From the NCBI GenBank assembly GCA_964478165.1, contig CAYZGU010000038.1:1-64000 (forward strand): a stretch of DNA of 64,000 bases, given 5' to 3'. Below the pieces are notes generated by a model that was not told the origin of the DNA, did not search any database, and was given only the letters and a program-made list of their open reading frames with translations. Of the stretch, positions 1 to 8,932 are shown piece by piece. The position numbers were made by a program, and so were the translations under genes. The first letter of the stretch is position 1, and each line of letters begins with the position of its first letter. Source of the stretch: CAYZGU01 sp964478165. Its GTDB lineage: Bacteria > Poribacteria > WGA-4E > JAJDTR01.

Positions 1-245
1 CCGTTTCGCACGGCGATGCCGAACAGCAGAATAAACCCTCCCAATGATGGAATACTCAGCACGCCTCCAGTGAGGAAGACACTGACGACCCCGCCGATTA
101 ACGCCAACGGCAGGTTTAGCATCACAAGTAATGCAAGCCGGATGGAATCCATCGCTAGATACAACAGAATGCAGATGCCGATTAGGACAAAGCCTGTTTG
201 AATAATCGTTAGCAAAGCCATTATGGGGCTTGGGTACACGGGCAT
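1..245 (-). pseudogene. Fragment of heavy-metal RND efflux pump (CusA/CzcA family)
   Basis: Translation of the minus strand from about 245 down to 1 gives a membrane stretch that matches the C-terminal transmembrane region of CzcA/CusA inner-membrane pumps, including the segments LALLVMLNLPLALIGGVV and LFGIAVRNG. In the family this region is residues ~850-960 of a ~1,030-residue protein. The same frame meets a stop at 255-257, and none of the ~850 residues that should precede it is present upstream in any frame I could read. What is in the window is therefore a 5'-truncated remnant. Its 3' end lies beyond position 1. Family match is firm; calling it a pseudogene rests on the missing N-terminal part. 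Confidence 0.7.
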
Positions 246-257
246 TTGGCGTTTCTA

Positions 258-769
258 TACACCTTCAGGATCTCTATGGGATATCTATCGCACTCGTTAT
301 TCACTCGTTTGATCCTGTCCAGTCACTTAATCACTCACTATCCGTTCGCTTAATCCCCGCTGGGGCTTTTACAGGCTGGTGAGTAGTGCGCGCATTACAA
401 AATGTACTTTTCAAACAGGCTCTTAAACAAAGCCTCGACATCAAAAATCTCTTCAACCGACCAACTTTCCGGAAGCGAGAGAACAGTCCTTCCCCTATAC
501 GAAAGTCGAGATGGAGCACAGCCTTTCCTTTCGTCCACACGTCTCAGGCTACTTTCACAGATGTGGATATTCCCAAAATCTCCCTTCGACGGTAACTTGA
601 GATACTAAACATGAGGCACAGTTTGCCAATGGCGTCTGGTTTCTTCGAACGCAGGAATCAGTCCAAATCTTTTCAGTATACCAACTTCGGTAATGTAGAT
701 TCTTTCTCCTATCCCGCTCATTCAGCACCATTCCTTGTAACTTACTCCATTTCGTTCTCTCCTGATAAT
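258..769. other. Gene-poor stretch
   Basis: No recognisable gene, RNA or repeat. Several short open frames overlap here on both strands but none has a family resemblance or convincing start signal. A 72-codon minus frame (555-773) begins in an ATGA overlap with the end of the radical SAM gene, but its sequence looks random. Confidence 0.4.
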
Positions 770-1726
770 TCATTCGACCAAAGCACCGCCGCAGGACGAA
801 CCGAATCCAGCAGTACAGCCAAAGCAGTGGTATTCGGTTGCGATTCTTCGATTCCGAAATAGATTCACGTCAAAATCCTTGATGTGTTGTGGCAAAACTT
901 CACCAACGGGAAGCTTTATTGCATAATTAAAATCACAATCATAGAGCTGTCCATCCCAGCCAACATGAATCTGATGACGGCACATCAAATCGTCCAAAGT
1001 AGAGGGGTTGAAGGAATCAAAAAGTAGTTGATTATATTTTGTGAATTCTCCTTTTTTTTTCAATTCGCAACCAAATTGACCAATGGGCATGTTGGCAATT
1101 GTCAGCAAACGGGAGAACTGGATTCCGAACCGTTCGCGAAGTTCACGCTTATAATTTCCCTCAAGTTCGGACTCATTTGGCGGAAGCATCGCGCTTACTG
1201 GATTATACACGAGGTCGAGAGGAAGTTGACGTTCAATTCCAAATCCATGAGCGTTGAGGACCTTCAAAGCTTCAATGCTTCTGTCAAAGACGCCTGTGCC
1301 CCGTTGCATTTCAACATTTTCTTCCAAGTAACACGGCAATGAAGCGCAAAGCTGAACCTGGTGCTCACGCAAGAACTCTGGCATTGTCTCAAACCCTCTC
1401 TCAAGCAAGATTGTCAGATTGGTTCGCACCATCACACAGAAGCCTTCAGCACGCAGGACACGAACGAATCGCCGGAAGAAGGGATGCAATTCTGGTGCAC
1501 CACCCGTAATGTCCACAAGTTTGGCCTCCATATTTCGGGCAGCCTTTGTCACGTGCCGCATCGTATTCCAATCCATCATCTCTTTCCGACGTGGGGAGGA
1601 TATGACATGACAATGTGCACACTCCAAATTGCACTTGAGCCCGATATTAACCTGAACGGTATCGATGTCCAAGGCATGTAGTCCTTTTCCGCTGTATCGT
1701 CCGACATGCCTTTCAAACGTATTCAT
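770..1726 (-). CDS. Radical SAM enzyme, ArsS-like (arsenosugar biosynthesis family)
   Basis: Radical SAM protein of ~318 residues. The [4Fe-4S]-binding CxxxCxxC motif is at residues 32-39 (CNLECAHC), followed by a DITGGAPELHP segment typical of the ArsS/rSAM-Cys family and by the family's cysteine-rich C-terminus (CFGCTAGFGSSCGGAL). ArsS attaches the 5'-deoxyadenosyl moiety of SAM to dimethylarsenite on the way to arsenosugars. No ArsM methyltransferase lies beside it, so the substrate here is inferred from family only. An upstream in-frame GTG at 1753 exists; I prefer the ATG at 1726, which has a GGAGG 12 nt upstream and matches family N-termini. The frame is intact and of normal length. Confidence 0.85.
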   Translation of the reverse strand: MNTFERHVGRYSGKGLHALDIDTVQVNIGLKCNLECAHCHVISSPRRKEMMDWNTMRHVTKAARNMEAKLVDITGGAPELHPFFRRFVRVLRAEGFCVMVRTNLTILLERGFETMPEFLREHQVQLCASLPCYLEENVEMQRGTGVFDRSIEALKVLNAHGFGIERQLPLDLVYNPVSAMLPPNESELEGNYKRELRERFGIQFSRLLTIANMPIGQFGCELKKKGEFTKYNQLLFDSFNPSTLDDLMCRHQIHVGWDGQLYDCDFNYAIKLPVGEVLPQHIKDFDVNLFRNRRIATEYHCFGCTAGFGSSCGGALVE

Positions 1727-1753
1727 TGCTTCAAGATCCCTCCAACTTCCCAC

Positions 1754-2225
1754 AATGGCATGAATCTAATTTGGAAACGGTATAGGAATTCGAACTTCGC
1801 AGATATATCTCTCAGTCTCAAAACCAATGTGTAATCTGGCACCTGAACGTAATCCAAAACGTCATCCACAGGGCTAACGATCGCATCTCCACATTCACTT
1901 CGCTAGCATAGATACGCGAAATTAATAGATGGGCCCTACAACTGCGACAAAAACTATTTCAAGCTTCGCCGTTTACTCGATTAAGGAGAGGATACTGATT
2001 CTACTCCGCCTATCTCATCACGAGCCGCCAACTTTCCGCTCATCGTAAACGTCTTAGCACACCCCGAATCCGTATTATCTAGCCTCCATTGCCCGCCGCA
2101 AGCTTCGCCATATGTACATAACTCCTTCTCACGTTTGAATTCTGGAAGGCGCCCTAACCGTGGCACAGCTCAAAACATAGGCCTAGATTGCGTTGGGGAT
2201 TGACATGAAGTGAATTCCAAAAATT
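1754..2225. other. Intergenic stretch with no recognised feature
   Basis: Separates the ArsS-like gene from the cytochrome c maturation group. I see no gene, hairpin with T-tract or clear promoter. One 61-codon minus frame (1981-2166) has no resemblance to a known family. Confidence 0.4.
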
Positions 2226-2570
2226 CTAAGGGGGTAAATTATCTTTGAGTTGTTCGAGCCTTCGGTGCAACAGGGCTTGAGTTCGGGAGATTCGTAGTAC
2301 GTAGAGACTAAAGATTAACCAAATGACTAAATATGCGGAGACGAGGAATTTTAGGCGACGTTTTTGACGAGCTTCTAGCTTTTGTATTGATTTTTTCACA
2401 GCCCGTTCGAGTTCAATTTCATCAACTTGTATTTTCGTCTCGCTCGTCGCCTCATCAATTGCAGCGAAGACTTCATCCTCTGTGATCTTAACCGGAACCT
2501 GAGCACGGAAAAAAGCGCCAAAACAGATGATGAAAACGGCCACAATGATTAACACGGCACCTCTTTTCAT
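2226..2570 (-). CDS. CcmD-like cytochrome c maturation protein, N-terminally extended
   Basis: 114 residues. The last ~40 residues hold one transmembrane helix (residues ~75-93) followed by a basic amphipathic tail (LRISRTQALLHRRLEQL), the pattern of the heme-export accessory protein CcmD. Unlike usual CcmD proteins (about 45-70 residues), it begins with a signal-peptide-like hydrophobic segment (residues 3-22) and an acidic periplasmic stretch before the CcmD-like part. It lies 57 bp after ccmC on the same strand, which supports the assignment; CcmD normally holds holo-CcmE to CcmC. The extended N-terminus is unusual and its role is unknown. Confidence 0.65.
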   Translation of the reverse strand: MKRGAVLIIVAVFIICFGAFFRAQVPVKITEDEVFAAIDEATSETKIQVDEIELERAVKKSIQKLEARQKRRLKFLVSAYLVIWLIFSLYVLRISRTQALLHRRLEQLKDNLPP

Positions 2571-2627
2571 CGAATTCCCCCAACCTTTAGTAGAAACCTT
2601 TCATTTTGTTTGCGCACCACGCAAGGA

Positions 2628-3293
2628 TTACCTTCCCATCTGTCGGTATTGGAGTTCCGACAACCGCGATCTTAATTGTTCCGCCTGATACCGCAATGCA
2701 AGTATAAATCCATAGAGAAGAGTCATGGCGAGCCAAGTCAAAATCCATGTTTTAATCATGGTCGGATGTAGGTTCATTTTGGTGTCCGTATCAGGATGCA
2801 AATTGCCTTGCCAAATCTCCACCGAAAAATACACGATGGGAACATCCAGATAGGCAACAATACCTAAGATGGCTGAATACACTTTTTTCTTGTCCTCCGC
2901 TAAGGCCGATCTCAAAACAAAGTATGCAACATACATTAGCCAGAGAATAAGAGAACTCGTTAACCTCGCTTCCCAATTCCACCACGTATTCCAGGCAAAC
3001 CGTGCCCAAATCGGTCCTGTTAGTAACACAATTGTACAAAACAGAATCCCAAGCTCTGCTGAGCACACAGCAATCGCGTCATATGAATCACGTCGCTTAA
3101 TCAGGTAGAGGATGCTGAAAATACACGTTACGCCAAAGGCAATAAATGCCGTCAACGCAGAAGAAACATGGAAGTAGAAGATCTTCTGCACCTCGAGCAT
3201 AGTTTGCTCAATCTGCGCATAGCTAAACACAAGATAAATAGCAAGAAAGAGAAACGCAGTTGCAAGAACGCCGAGAATTTGCGACAATCTCAT
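2628..3293 (-). CDS. ccmC: Heme exporter/cytochrome c biogenesis protein CcmC
   Basis: Multi-pass membrane protein of ~221 residues with the tryptophan-rich heme-handling signature (WNTWWNWEARLTS, residues ~101-113) and periplasmic histidines in FYFHV (His42) and in LHPTM. CcmC transfers heme to the chaperone CcmE in system I cytochrome c maturation. The frame can be opened with a TTG at 3317 inside the map gene, but the ATG at 3293 has a strong GGGGGAGGAG site just upstream (about 3305-3314) and gives the usual CcmC N-terminus, so I chose it. It sits 8 bp downstream of map, same strand, and precedes the CcmD-like gene, so the three are probably co-transcribed. Confidence 0.9.
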   Translation of the reverse strand: MRLSQILGVLATAFLFLAIYLVFSYAQIEQTMLEVQKIFYFHVSSALTAFIAFGVTCIFSILYLIKRRDSYDAIAVCSAELGILFCTIVLLTGPIWARFAWNTWWNWEARLTSSLILWLMYVAYFVLRSALAEDKKKVYSAILGIVAYLDVPIVYFSVEIWQGNLHPDTDTKMNLHPTMIKTWILTWLAMTLLYGFILALRYQAEQLRSRLSELQYRQMGR

Positions 3294-3301
3294 ATTCCGT
3301 G

Positions 3302-4093
3302 CTACTCCTCCCCCCAAAGCTCCGAATTATAGGTTAAGATCTCCGGTCCATCGGAGAGGATGGCAACCGTATGCTCAAAGTGTGCAGACAGACTCCGATC
3401 TGCGGTAACAGCAGTCCATCCATCGTCTAGAACAGCCGCCTCACATGTGCCCACATTAACCATCGGCTCGATAGCGAGTACCATGCCTGGTCTCAATCGA
3501 ATGCCTTTATCCGGTTCTCCGAAATTGGGCACTTGTGGCAATTCATGCATACTACGCCCAATACCGTGACCAACAAAATCACGCGCAACGGAAAACCCGT
3601 GAGCTTCGACGCAACTTTGAACAGCGTGACAAACATCACCCAGCCGATTGCCTGGTCGTGCCACGTTGATTGATTCATAGAGCGATTTTCTGGTCACATC
3701 CAGCAATTTCCTCGCTTCGGGGGAAATCTCTCCCACGGCAAAGGTGAAAGCGTTATCTGCATGGAAATCGCCCAGCAGGATCGCAGTGTCAATACCGATG
3801 ATGTCCCCGTCATCTAGGATAATCTCCCTACTTGGGATTCCATGGATAATCTCTTCATTAATCGAGGCGCATATAGTCGCCGGATATGGTTCATGGTCGG
3901 GCAGTTGATACCCGAGGAACGAGGATATTCCACCTAGCTCTTCAATAGTTTTGCGTGAAATTTGATCTAATTCATGCGTTGAGACACCGGGAACCACCGC
4001 TTCCCCGATTCTTTGCAACAGAAGCGATGCAGCTCTACCACTGCGCTGCATGGCCTCAATTTCAGAGCGAGATTTAATCTTAATCTTTTCCAT
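3302..4093 (-). CDS. map: Methionine aminopeptidase, type I
   Basis: Removes the N-terminal methionine from nascent proteins. 263 residues, normal type Ia length without insertion. All five metal ligands of the pita-bread fold are present: Asp102, Asp113, His176 (in VGHGIGRSMHE), Glu209 (AIEPM) and Glu240 (HFEHTVAI). The ATG start has a TAGGA-type ribosome site. Downstream ccmC starts 8 bp after its stop and uses the 3' end of map as ribosome-binding site, so they look coupled. The DUF362 gene lies 60 bp upstream on the same strand. Confidence 0.95.
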   Translation of the reverse strand: MEKIKIKSRSEIEAMQRSGRAASLLLQRIGEAVVPGVSTHELDQISRKTIEELGGISSFLGYQLPDHEPYPATICASINEEIIHGIPSREIILDDGDIIGIDTAILLGDFHADNAFTFAVGEISPEARKLLDVTRKSLYESINVARPGNRLGDVCHAVQSCVEAHGFSVARDFVGHGIGRSMHELPQVPNFGEPDKGIRLRPGMVLAIEPMVNVGTCEAAVLDDGWTAVTADRSLSAHFEHTVAILSDGPEILTYNSELWGEE

Positions 4094-4153
4094 CGACTTT
4101 TCCTACGAAATGGATTAGCGTCCCTTAAGTTATGGGGACTGTGAACTTCAGAA

Positions 4154-5095
4154 TCAAGCAACACGCTTTTCCCACAGGTGTTTAAGCGTACTCTTGGCGA
4201 TGCGGAGGGGTGAGAAAGTCACTGGCACCATGGCTGGGAATTGAAAATCAGACACACACACATGCGCAAGCCTCTCACCAACAATTTCGATGTTGGCCAA
4301 GTTTGTTTCACCAATGCCTAGCTCCCTGGCCGCGTTCATAAGATCGAATTGCTCATCGCGCAGACCAACGATTTCGGCATGCACACGATCTAAAGCTACC
4401 ACATCCACCCCAGCGGTCAAGATACCCAGTGGATATGGGTTTCCACCTCTTGGCCCCATAGCATCCATAGCTGTAATTGCGTCTACAACGGTGAGTGTTG
4501 GCTTGATTAACTGACAATATTCAATCAGCATTTTCCCAAATGTAGCGCGATCTTTACCACACAATAGGTGGAGACGTGCTTTACGCTTACCGGGAACACA
4601 CCCAAAGTTATTCTTGATTGCTGCGGTCAGCTGCATCTGTCGATGTACTTTCAATTTCGGAACATTGATAATACTGTCCGCTTCTATGACTTCACGCGCC
4701 AGTTTATACGTTCGTAGTCCAAAAGAGGCGGGATGGGACACACGCACACCTCCTCTCCAATCCGCAATAGATACACCTAATTCCTCCGCTACCGCCTTAA
4801 GTCCGGACTTTTCCGCAACGCTTGTTAGATTGCCAAAAGCCGGTGAATCACCGATAAACGGCTGGGCACCGGCGGATTGTACCTGCCGGATTAATGAACT
4901 CATCACTGCATAATGAGTAACCGTGGGATCTTCAGAATGGGAAGCACTGAGAAGATTGGGCTTCAAGAGCACGCGATCTCCTCGTTTTACATATCGTCTG
5001 ATTCCACCGCAAAGTTCTAGGAGATTAGAAATGCTTTGGTCAACCATTTCTTGTGAATAGGTGGAACATTTGACTATCGCAACAGTAGTAGACAT
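4154..5095 (-). CDS. DUF362 domain protein
   Basis: 313 residues matching the DUF362 family: AIVKC at the N-terminus, VLLKPNLL, the GDSPAFG motif, IINVPKLKVHRQMQLTAAIKN and the VVDAITAMDAMGPRGG block. The family is widespread and often annotated as a uroporphyrin-III methyltransferase-like or iron-sulfur-associated protein, but its reaction is not established. No ferredoxin domain is fused here. The frame opens 21 codons earlier (5158), but the ATG at 5095 has an AAGAGGA site 6 nt upstream and begins with the family's own N-terminal strand. First gene of a probable DUF362-map-ccmC-ccmD run. Confidence 0.85.
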   Translation of the reverse strand: MSTTVAIVKCSTYSQEMVDQSISNLLELCGGIRRYVKRGDRVLLKPNLLSASHSEDPTVTHYAVMSSLIRQVQSAGAQPFIGDSPAFGNLTSVAEKSGLKAVAEELGVSIADWRGGVRVSHPASFGLRTYKLAREVIEADSIINVPKLKVHRQMQLTAAIKNNFGCVPGKRKARLHLLCGKDRATFGKMLIEYCQLIKPTLTVVDAITAMDAMGPRGGNPYPLGILTAGVDVVALDRVHAEIVGLRDEQFDLMNAARELGIGETNLANIEIVGERLAHVCVSDFQFPAMVPVTFSPLRIAKSTLKHLWEKRVA

Positions 5096-5851
5096 TGGAC
5101 ATCCTCTTGAAGGCATCGCATTTAAAAGAAGAGACTTATCAAAAGGTGAAAGTCGCACACGCCGAAATCACTCTGAAAGGAGAAGCATATATGTAAGGCG
5201 CTCCAATTTCGCCAATTGGACGGCAGTCAGCAACATGTCTCTGAGCCAAACCTTCGGTTGTAACGCACTGCAGCAGGAATTACTACATTAAGTGTTAACT
5301 TGACCTTCACTGCCATCTGCGAAAAAGCTGACAGTTGACGCGCTTTGTACATATGTACAGAACCTGCTCGCACCGATTATAATTGTCCTGAAAGTGACTG
5401 CACATAACTTGCATGTCATCAGGTATCTGCCATACACGGCGCAGCTACATTCCAGTGTTGCTCTAACTACTCGATTTTCTAGCGGCATCACCACGGAACG
5501 ACAATGGAGAAAGCAATTACATCAGCTACAAAATAACGTCGGAATTCTTACACAGTACTACGAACGAACGCGTGACTCATCTTGCTATCCTCCCGGACAG
5601 GAGCTCAAGGAGCTACCCTCTAGAAACTTAGGTGTAGCTTATGCGCTATTCTAGCCATTCTGCAATCGCAATCACAATCCTAGTGAAACTCCAAGGCTTT
5701 CCCGACTCATGCTTCTCGATTCCTGTGACTCCCAAACAGTTCAATACTGCTTTGAAAGCATGTTGGCGCAAGGGCACCTTCACTATATTGTAAAGAAAAT
5801 CTGCGTTATTCCCAATAATTCGCAGACACAGGAAGTAGCTGTTTCGTCTTC
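5096..5851. other. Intergenic stretch with no recognised gene
   Basis: About 750 bp between miaB and the DUF362 gene, both on the minus strand. Short frames occur on both strands but none resembles a protein family. A minus-strand TATAAT (5376-5381) is present without a good -35 partner. Confidence 0.4.
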
Positions 5852-7273
5852 CTATTCACGTTCGAACGCTGCGTTCTCTGAGGCAACAGCGCCCCCAATC
5901 AGCGTATGCCCTGTTGCGGACTCGACTTTGACATGCGCAACGTCACCGATCTGGGTGTTGTCCTTTGGAAAAACCACCGCCTTGAAACCATCGGTCTTTC
6001 CCTGATATTTCTCTTTTTCTCGACGGGATGTGCCTTCAACGAGAATCTCCACCGTTTGACCCACTGACTGCTGGTTAATCTCGTAGGAAATTGTCTCCTG
6101 GAGCTCAATGATTCTCTTCAGTCTTTGCCCCTTGTCCTCTTCACTGACATCGTCCGGAAGGGTTTTGTGAGCAAGTGTTCCTGCACGAGTAGAATATTTA
6201 AACATGAAGGCTGTGTCATAACGTATCTCCGTCATAAAATTATAGGTTTCCATGAACTCTTTATAGGTCTCTCCGCAGAAACCAACAATGACATCAGTCG
6301 AAATCACCAGATTTGGAATACGCTCACGCATCGTGGCTACCAACTGACGATATTCCTCTGCTGTGTAAGTTCGGCGCATTGCCTTGAGAACCTTCGTTGA
6401 GCCTGATTGTAACGGCAGGTGAATGTGTTTGCACACATTATCACAACTAGCCATCGCCTCAATCATCCCATCGTTTGCATCGCTCGGATGAGGGGAGGTG
6501 AAACGTACCCGCTCAATCCCGCTGACATTACCCACCGCAAAAAGCAAATCGCCAAAGTTGAACTTCCCGTCGTGGTATGAGTTTACAGTTTGTCCTAGTA
6601 GAACAATCTCTTTGAAACCTTCGTCTACGAGTCGATTCACATCTTGAATCAACATAGACAACGGGATACTCCGTTCCCGTCCGCGTACGAAAGGCACGAT
6701 GCAGAAGGTACACATTTTATCACAACCGCGCTGAATCGTGAGCCAAGCTCGCAGCCCCTCCTTGCGCACGGGAGCGATGTCCGCATAATCTTCTGTCTTG
6801 TCTAGATTTAGACCAATAAATGGGTCCGCACTAGCTGCTGAGCTAATCGCCAGCGGAAGGTTACGATAAGCATCTGGTCCCAACACTAGGTCAACATGTG
6901 GTGCCGCATCAATAAGTTTCTCCCGCACATGCTGGGCCATGCAGCCACACACGCCGAGAATCAGATTATGCTGCTTCCGTTTTCGGTGGTTCAAATGTTT
7001 GAGGCGGTTAATCACCTTCGTCTCAGCGTTTTCCCGAATGGCACAGGTGTTTAGTAAAATAACATCAGCGTCCTCAATGCCAGCTACCATCTGATGACCG
7101 CTTTGGGTGAGAATGCCTACCATCAATTCACTATCACTGACGTTCATCTGACAGCCGTACGTTTCAATATATATTTTTCGCGGCAGTCGCAACCCAGTTG
7201 TGGCAACTGAATCCGCCATTAAGTTGGTTCTGTATAAAGGGATAGAAGTCTTAGTCTTGGCTGTAGAGTTCAT
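5852..7273 (-). CDS. miaB: tRNA-2-methylthio-N6-dimethylallyladenosine synthase MiaB
   Basis: Radical SAM methylthiotransferase that converts i6A37 to ms2i6A37 in tRNAs reading UNN codons. 473 residues, with the three MTTase regions: an N-terminal cluster domain (YIETYGCQMNVSDSE, then NTCAIRENA and GVCGCMAQ, supplying the three cysteines of the auxiliary cluster), the radical SAM core (RGCDKMCTFCIVPFVRGRE) and a C-terminal TRAM domain. The segments FTSPHPSD and HLPLQSGS are MiaB-specific. An internal ATG at 7219 would also give a complete enzyme. It lies 81 bp downstream of the phosphopantothenate synthetase gene on the same strand. Confidence 0.96.
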   Translation of the reverse strand: MNSTAKTKTSIPLYRTNLMADSVATTGLRLPRKIYIETYGCQMNVSDSELMVGILTQSGHQMVAGIEDADVILLNTCAIRENAETKVINRLKHLNHRKRKQHNLILGVCGCMAQHVREKLIDAAPHVDLVLGPDAYRNLPLAISSAASADPFIGLNLDKTEDYADIAPVRKEGLRAWLTIQRGCDKMCTFCIVPFVRGRERSIPLSMLIQDVNRLVDEGFKEIVLLGQTVNSYHDGKFNFGDLLFAVGNVSGIERVRFTSPHPSDANDGMIEAMASCDNVCKHIHLPLQSGSTKVLKAMRRTYTAEEYRQLVATMRERIPNLVISTDVIVGFCGETYKEFMETYNFMTEIRYDTAFMFKYSTRAGTLAHKTLPDDVSEEDKGQRLKRIIELQETISYEINQQSVGQTVEILVEGTSRREKEKYQGKTDGFKAVVFPKDNTQIGDVAHVKVESATGHTLIGGAVASENAAFERE

Positions 7274-7354
7274 TGTTTTTTGCTGTTTCCAAAGTGTATC
7301 TTTAAACGTCAGTGTCCATCTTAATTCGAAGGCGAGTCCTTTTTTTCGGGACGA

Positions 7355-8092
7355 TCAGTGGCCCTTTCGAACCCATTCGCGAGCACCGTCTAACACACAT
7401 TCGTTACGATATTCTGAGACCACCTTCTTGAGAACTGCCGCTGTCACGTTTCTTAAAGCTTTAAGTTCCTGGATAAGCAATGGCAAAGCCCGCACTACAT
7501 TGTCGACAATGGTTGCACTTGCCCGTCTAGCGGTTCGCGACATCGGGTTCAAATCAACCGTTACGACATCCTTGTCCATCTGTCGGAGCGCCTCACAGCG
7601 GTCTCCATCTTCCAAAGGCACAAATACAACGTCTGCTCGAAGGATGCCCTCTGGGTGAACAAACTTCCTATTTGAATCGAGATAAGAAAGCTCGGCACCC
7701 TTTGTGGGCATCAATACCTCAGGGGCTCCGTGGGCCAATAGATGACGCCGTATCGCCTCTTCTCGCACTTCTGAAGCGTGAAAAATATTGACTTCCAACG
7801 GTGCATTGAGAATTCTTCCCAACGCCACCAAGTCATCCGGAACTAACGCCGCTGTGTTACCATTCACGGAAATCACTGCGTGTTCTGCGAGGAGAAGCAT
7901 TGCTGCTGATGCATGGATGGCTCTCTCGGCAAACGGATGTGTTTTCTCCCCGATGAGATAGTCAAAAGCTTCTCCGCGACCATGTGCAATCAATCCATGC
8001 ACAGAAGCAATTCCAATCTCCACGCCAGTCGCCATTGCATCTCGAATTCTCAGTGACCTAAAACGGGGATGGCTTTCGGGAACATCGGTCAT
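7355..8092 (-). CDS. 4-phosphopantoate--beta-alanine ligase, archaeal type (phosphopantothenate synthetase)
   Basis: 245 residues matching the archaeal phosphopantothenate synthetase family (formerly DUF137): a GLIAHGRGEAFDYLIGE N-terminal block, VNGNTAALVP, the NIFHASEVREEAI segment, the ADVVFVPLEDGDRCEAL block and TVDLNPMSRTARRA. The enzyme condenses 4-phosphopantoate with beta-alanine using ATP to give 4'-phosphopantothenate, the route used by most archaea in place of bacterial PanC and PanK/CoaA. Its ATG directly follows the TAA of the pantoate kinase gene, so both steps of the pathway are encoded side by side. Finding this pair in a bacterial segment is unusual. Confidence 0.88.
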   Translation of the reverse strand: MTDVPESHPRFRSLRIRDAMATGVEIGIASVHGLIAHGRGEAFDYLIGEKTHPFAERAIHASAAMLLLAEHAVISVNGNTAALVPDDLVALGRILNAPLEVNIFHASEVREEAIRRHLLAHGAPEVLMPTKGAELSYLDSNRKFVHPEGILRADVVFVPLEDGDRCEALRQMDKDVVTVDLNPMSRTARRASATIVDNVVRALPLLIQELKALRNVTAAVLKKVVSEYRNECVLDGAREWVRKGH

Positions 8093-8932
8093 TTACAATG
8101 TCTTCACTCTCTGTGTAGAAAGAATTGTCTTTTGGGCACCCTCAAAAGCCTGGGTGCTAAACACAGCATTACCCAGCATAATCATCGACGCGACCCCTTT
8201 CTTGTCCTCAACCTGCTGGATAACTCGTTTGACATTACGGTCACTTAACAATCCGCTATTCACGGCGAAAGCTTTTGAAACGCTCATGCATGCGCCAAAG
8301 TCAACCGAATCCAATTCAGTTAGTCGTTCTAGTTCTCGCAACGCTTCGTCGGCCGCATCATTGATTCGTGCGCGTTGTTCATGATTTTCGAGAATATCTT
8401 TGGTGCGAATTGGGCTATAGTGCTTAAAAAAAATCGGCTGTTCGTCAACGGGCAACCTCTCTGCCTCCAAGGGAAAACCTTCCCTTAACTTAACCAAACA
8501 CCCCCCATGATATTGCGCACAGACATCGCCTAATCCAGTCCGATTTTCTACTTCGGCAACATGTGAAATCATCGCCAACTCTAATTCGGATTTGTCTAAT
8601 TGCAACAAGGTTTTTACCGCATGTGCGGTGGCTAAAGAAGACGCACCACTCAGACCGAAACCACATCCCAGCGGTAATGAAGAACCGATTTCAACCCGCA
8701 TCGGACTAGTTGTTAACTTTCGAACCACGGCTGCAACTGTCGGAAAACGAAGCTGGGTATTGTTAAAAAGAACGATGGTCTTCTTCGCCTTGAAGACCGT
8801 GACAGTAACTCCTTCTTTGACCGTAAATCCCATTCCAAGGGAGTGCATCTTACTTGTGTCTTTGTCGTAGATAATCTTGAAAACACACGAAATATTTCCA
8901 GGTGCGAATGCCCTAACTCTCTCCATCTTCAT
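8093..8932 (-). CDS. Pantoate kinase, archaeal type (GHMP family)
   Basis: 279-residue GHMP-superfamily kinase resembling archaeal pantoate kinase (PoK), which makes 4-phosphopantoate from pantoate and ATP. The N-terminus reads AFAPGNISCVFKI, and the glycine/serine-rich ATP-binding motif is PLGCGFGLSGASSLATAHA at residues ~87-105. The VENRTGLGDVCAQYHGG block is also characteristic. The start at 8932 overlaps the stop of the DUF6807 gene as TAATG, pointing to translational coupling; an upstream in-frame start (8965) would overlap that gene by 34 bp and is less likely. The adjacent downstream ligase supports the pantoate kinase call over mevalonate or homoserine kinase. Confidence 0.87.
   Translation of the reverse strand: MKMERVRAFAPGNISCVFKIIYDKDTSKMHSLGMGFTVKEGVTVTVFKAKKTIVLFNNTQLRFPTVAAVVRKLTTSPMRVEIGSSLPLGCGFGLSGASSLATAHAVKTLLQLDKSELELAMISHVAEVENRTGLGDVCAQYHGGCLVKLREGFPLEAERLPVDEQPIFFKHYSPIRTKDILENHEQRARINDAADEALRELERLTELDSVDFGACMSVSKAFAVNSGLLSDRNVKRVIQQVEDKKGVASMIMLGNAVFSTQAFEGAQKTILSTQRVKTL

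Noticed and set aside
555..773. 72-codon minus frame starting in an ATGA overlap with the ArsS-like gene
   Set aside because: Start overlap is attractive, but the sequence has no family resemblance, no hydrophobic or domain pattern and competes with equally long random frames on the other strand.
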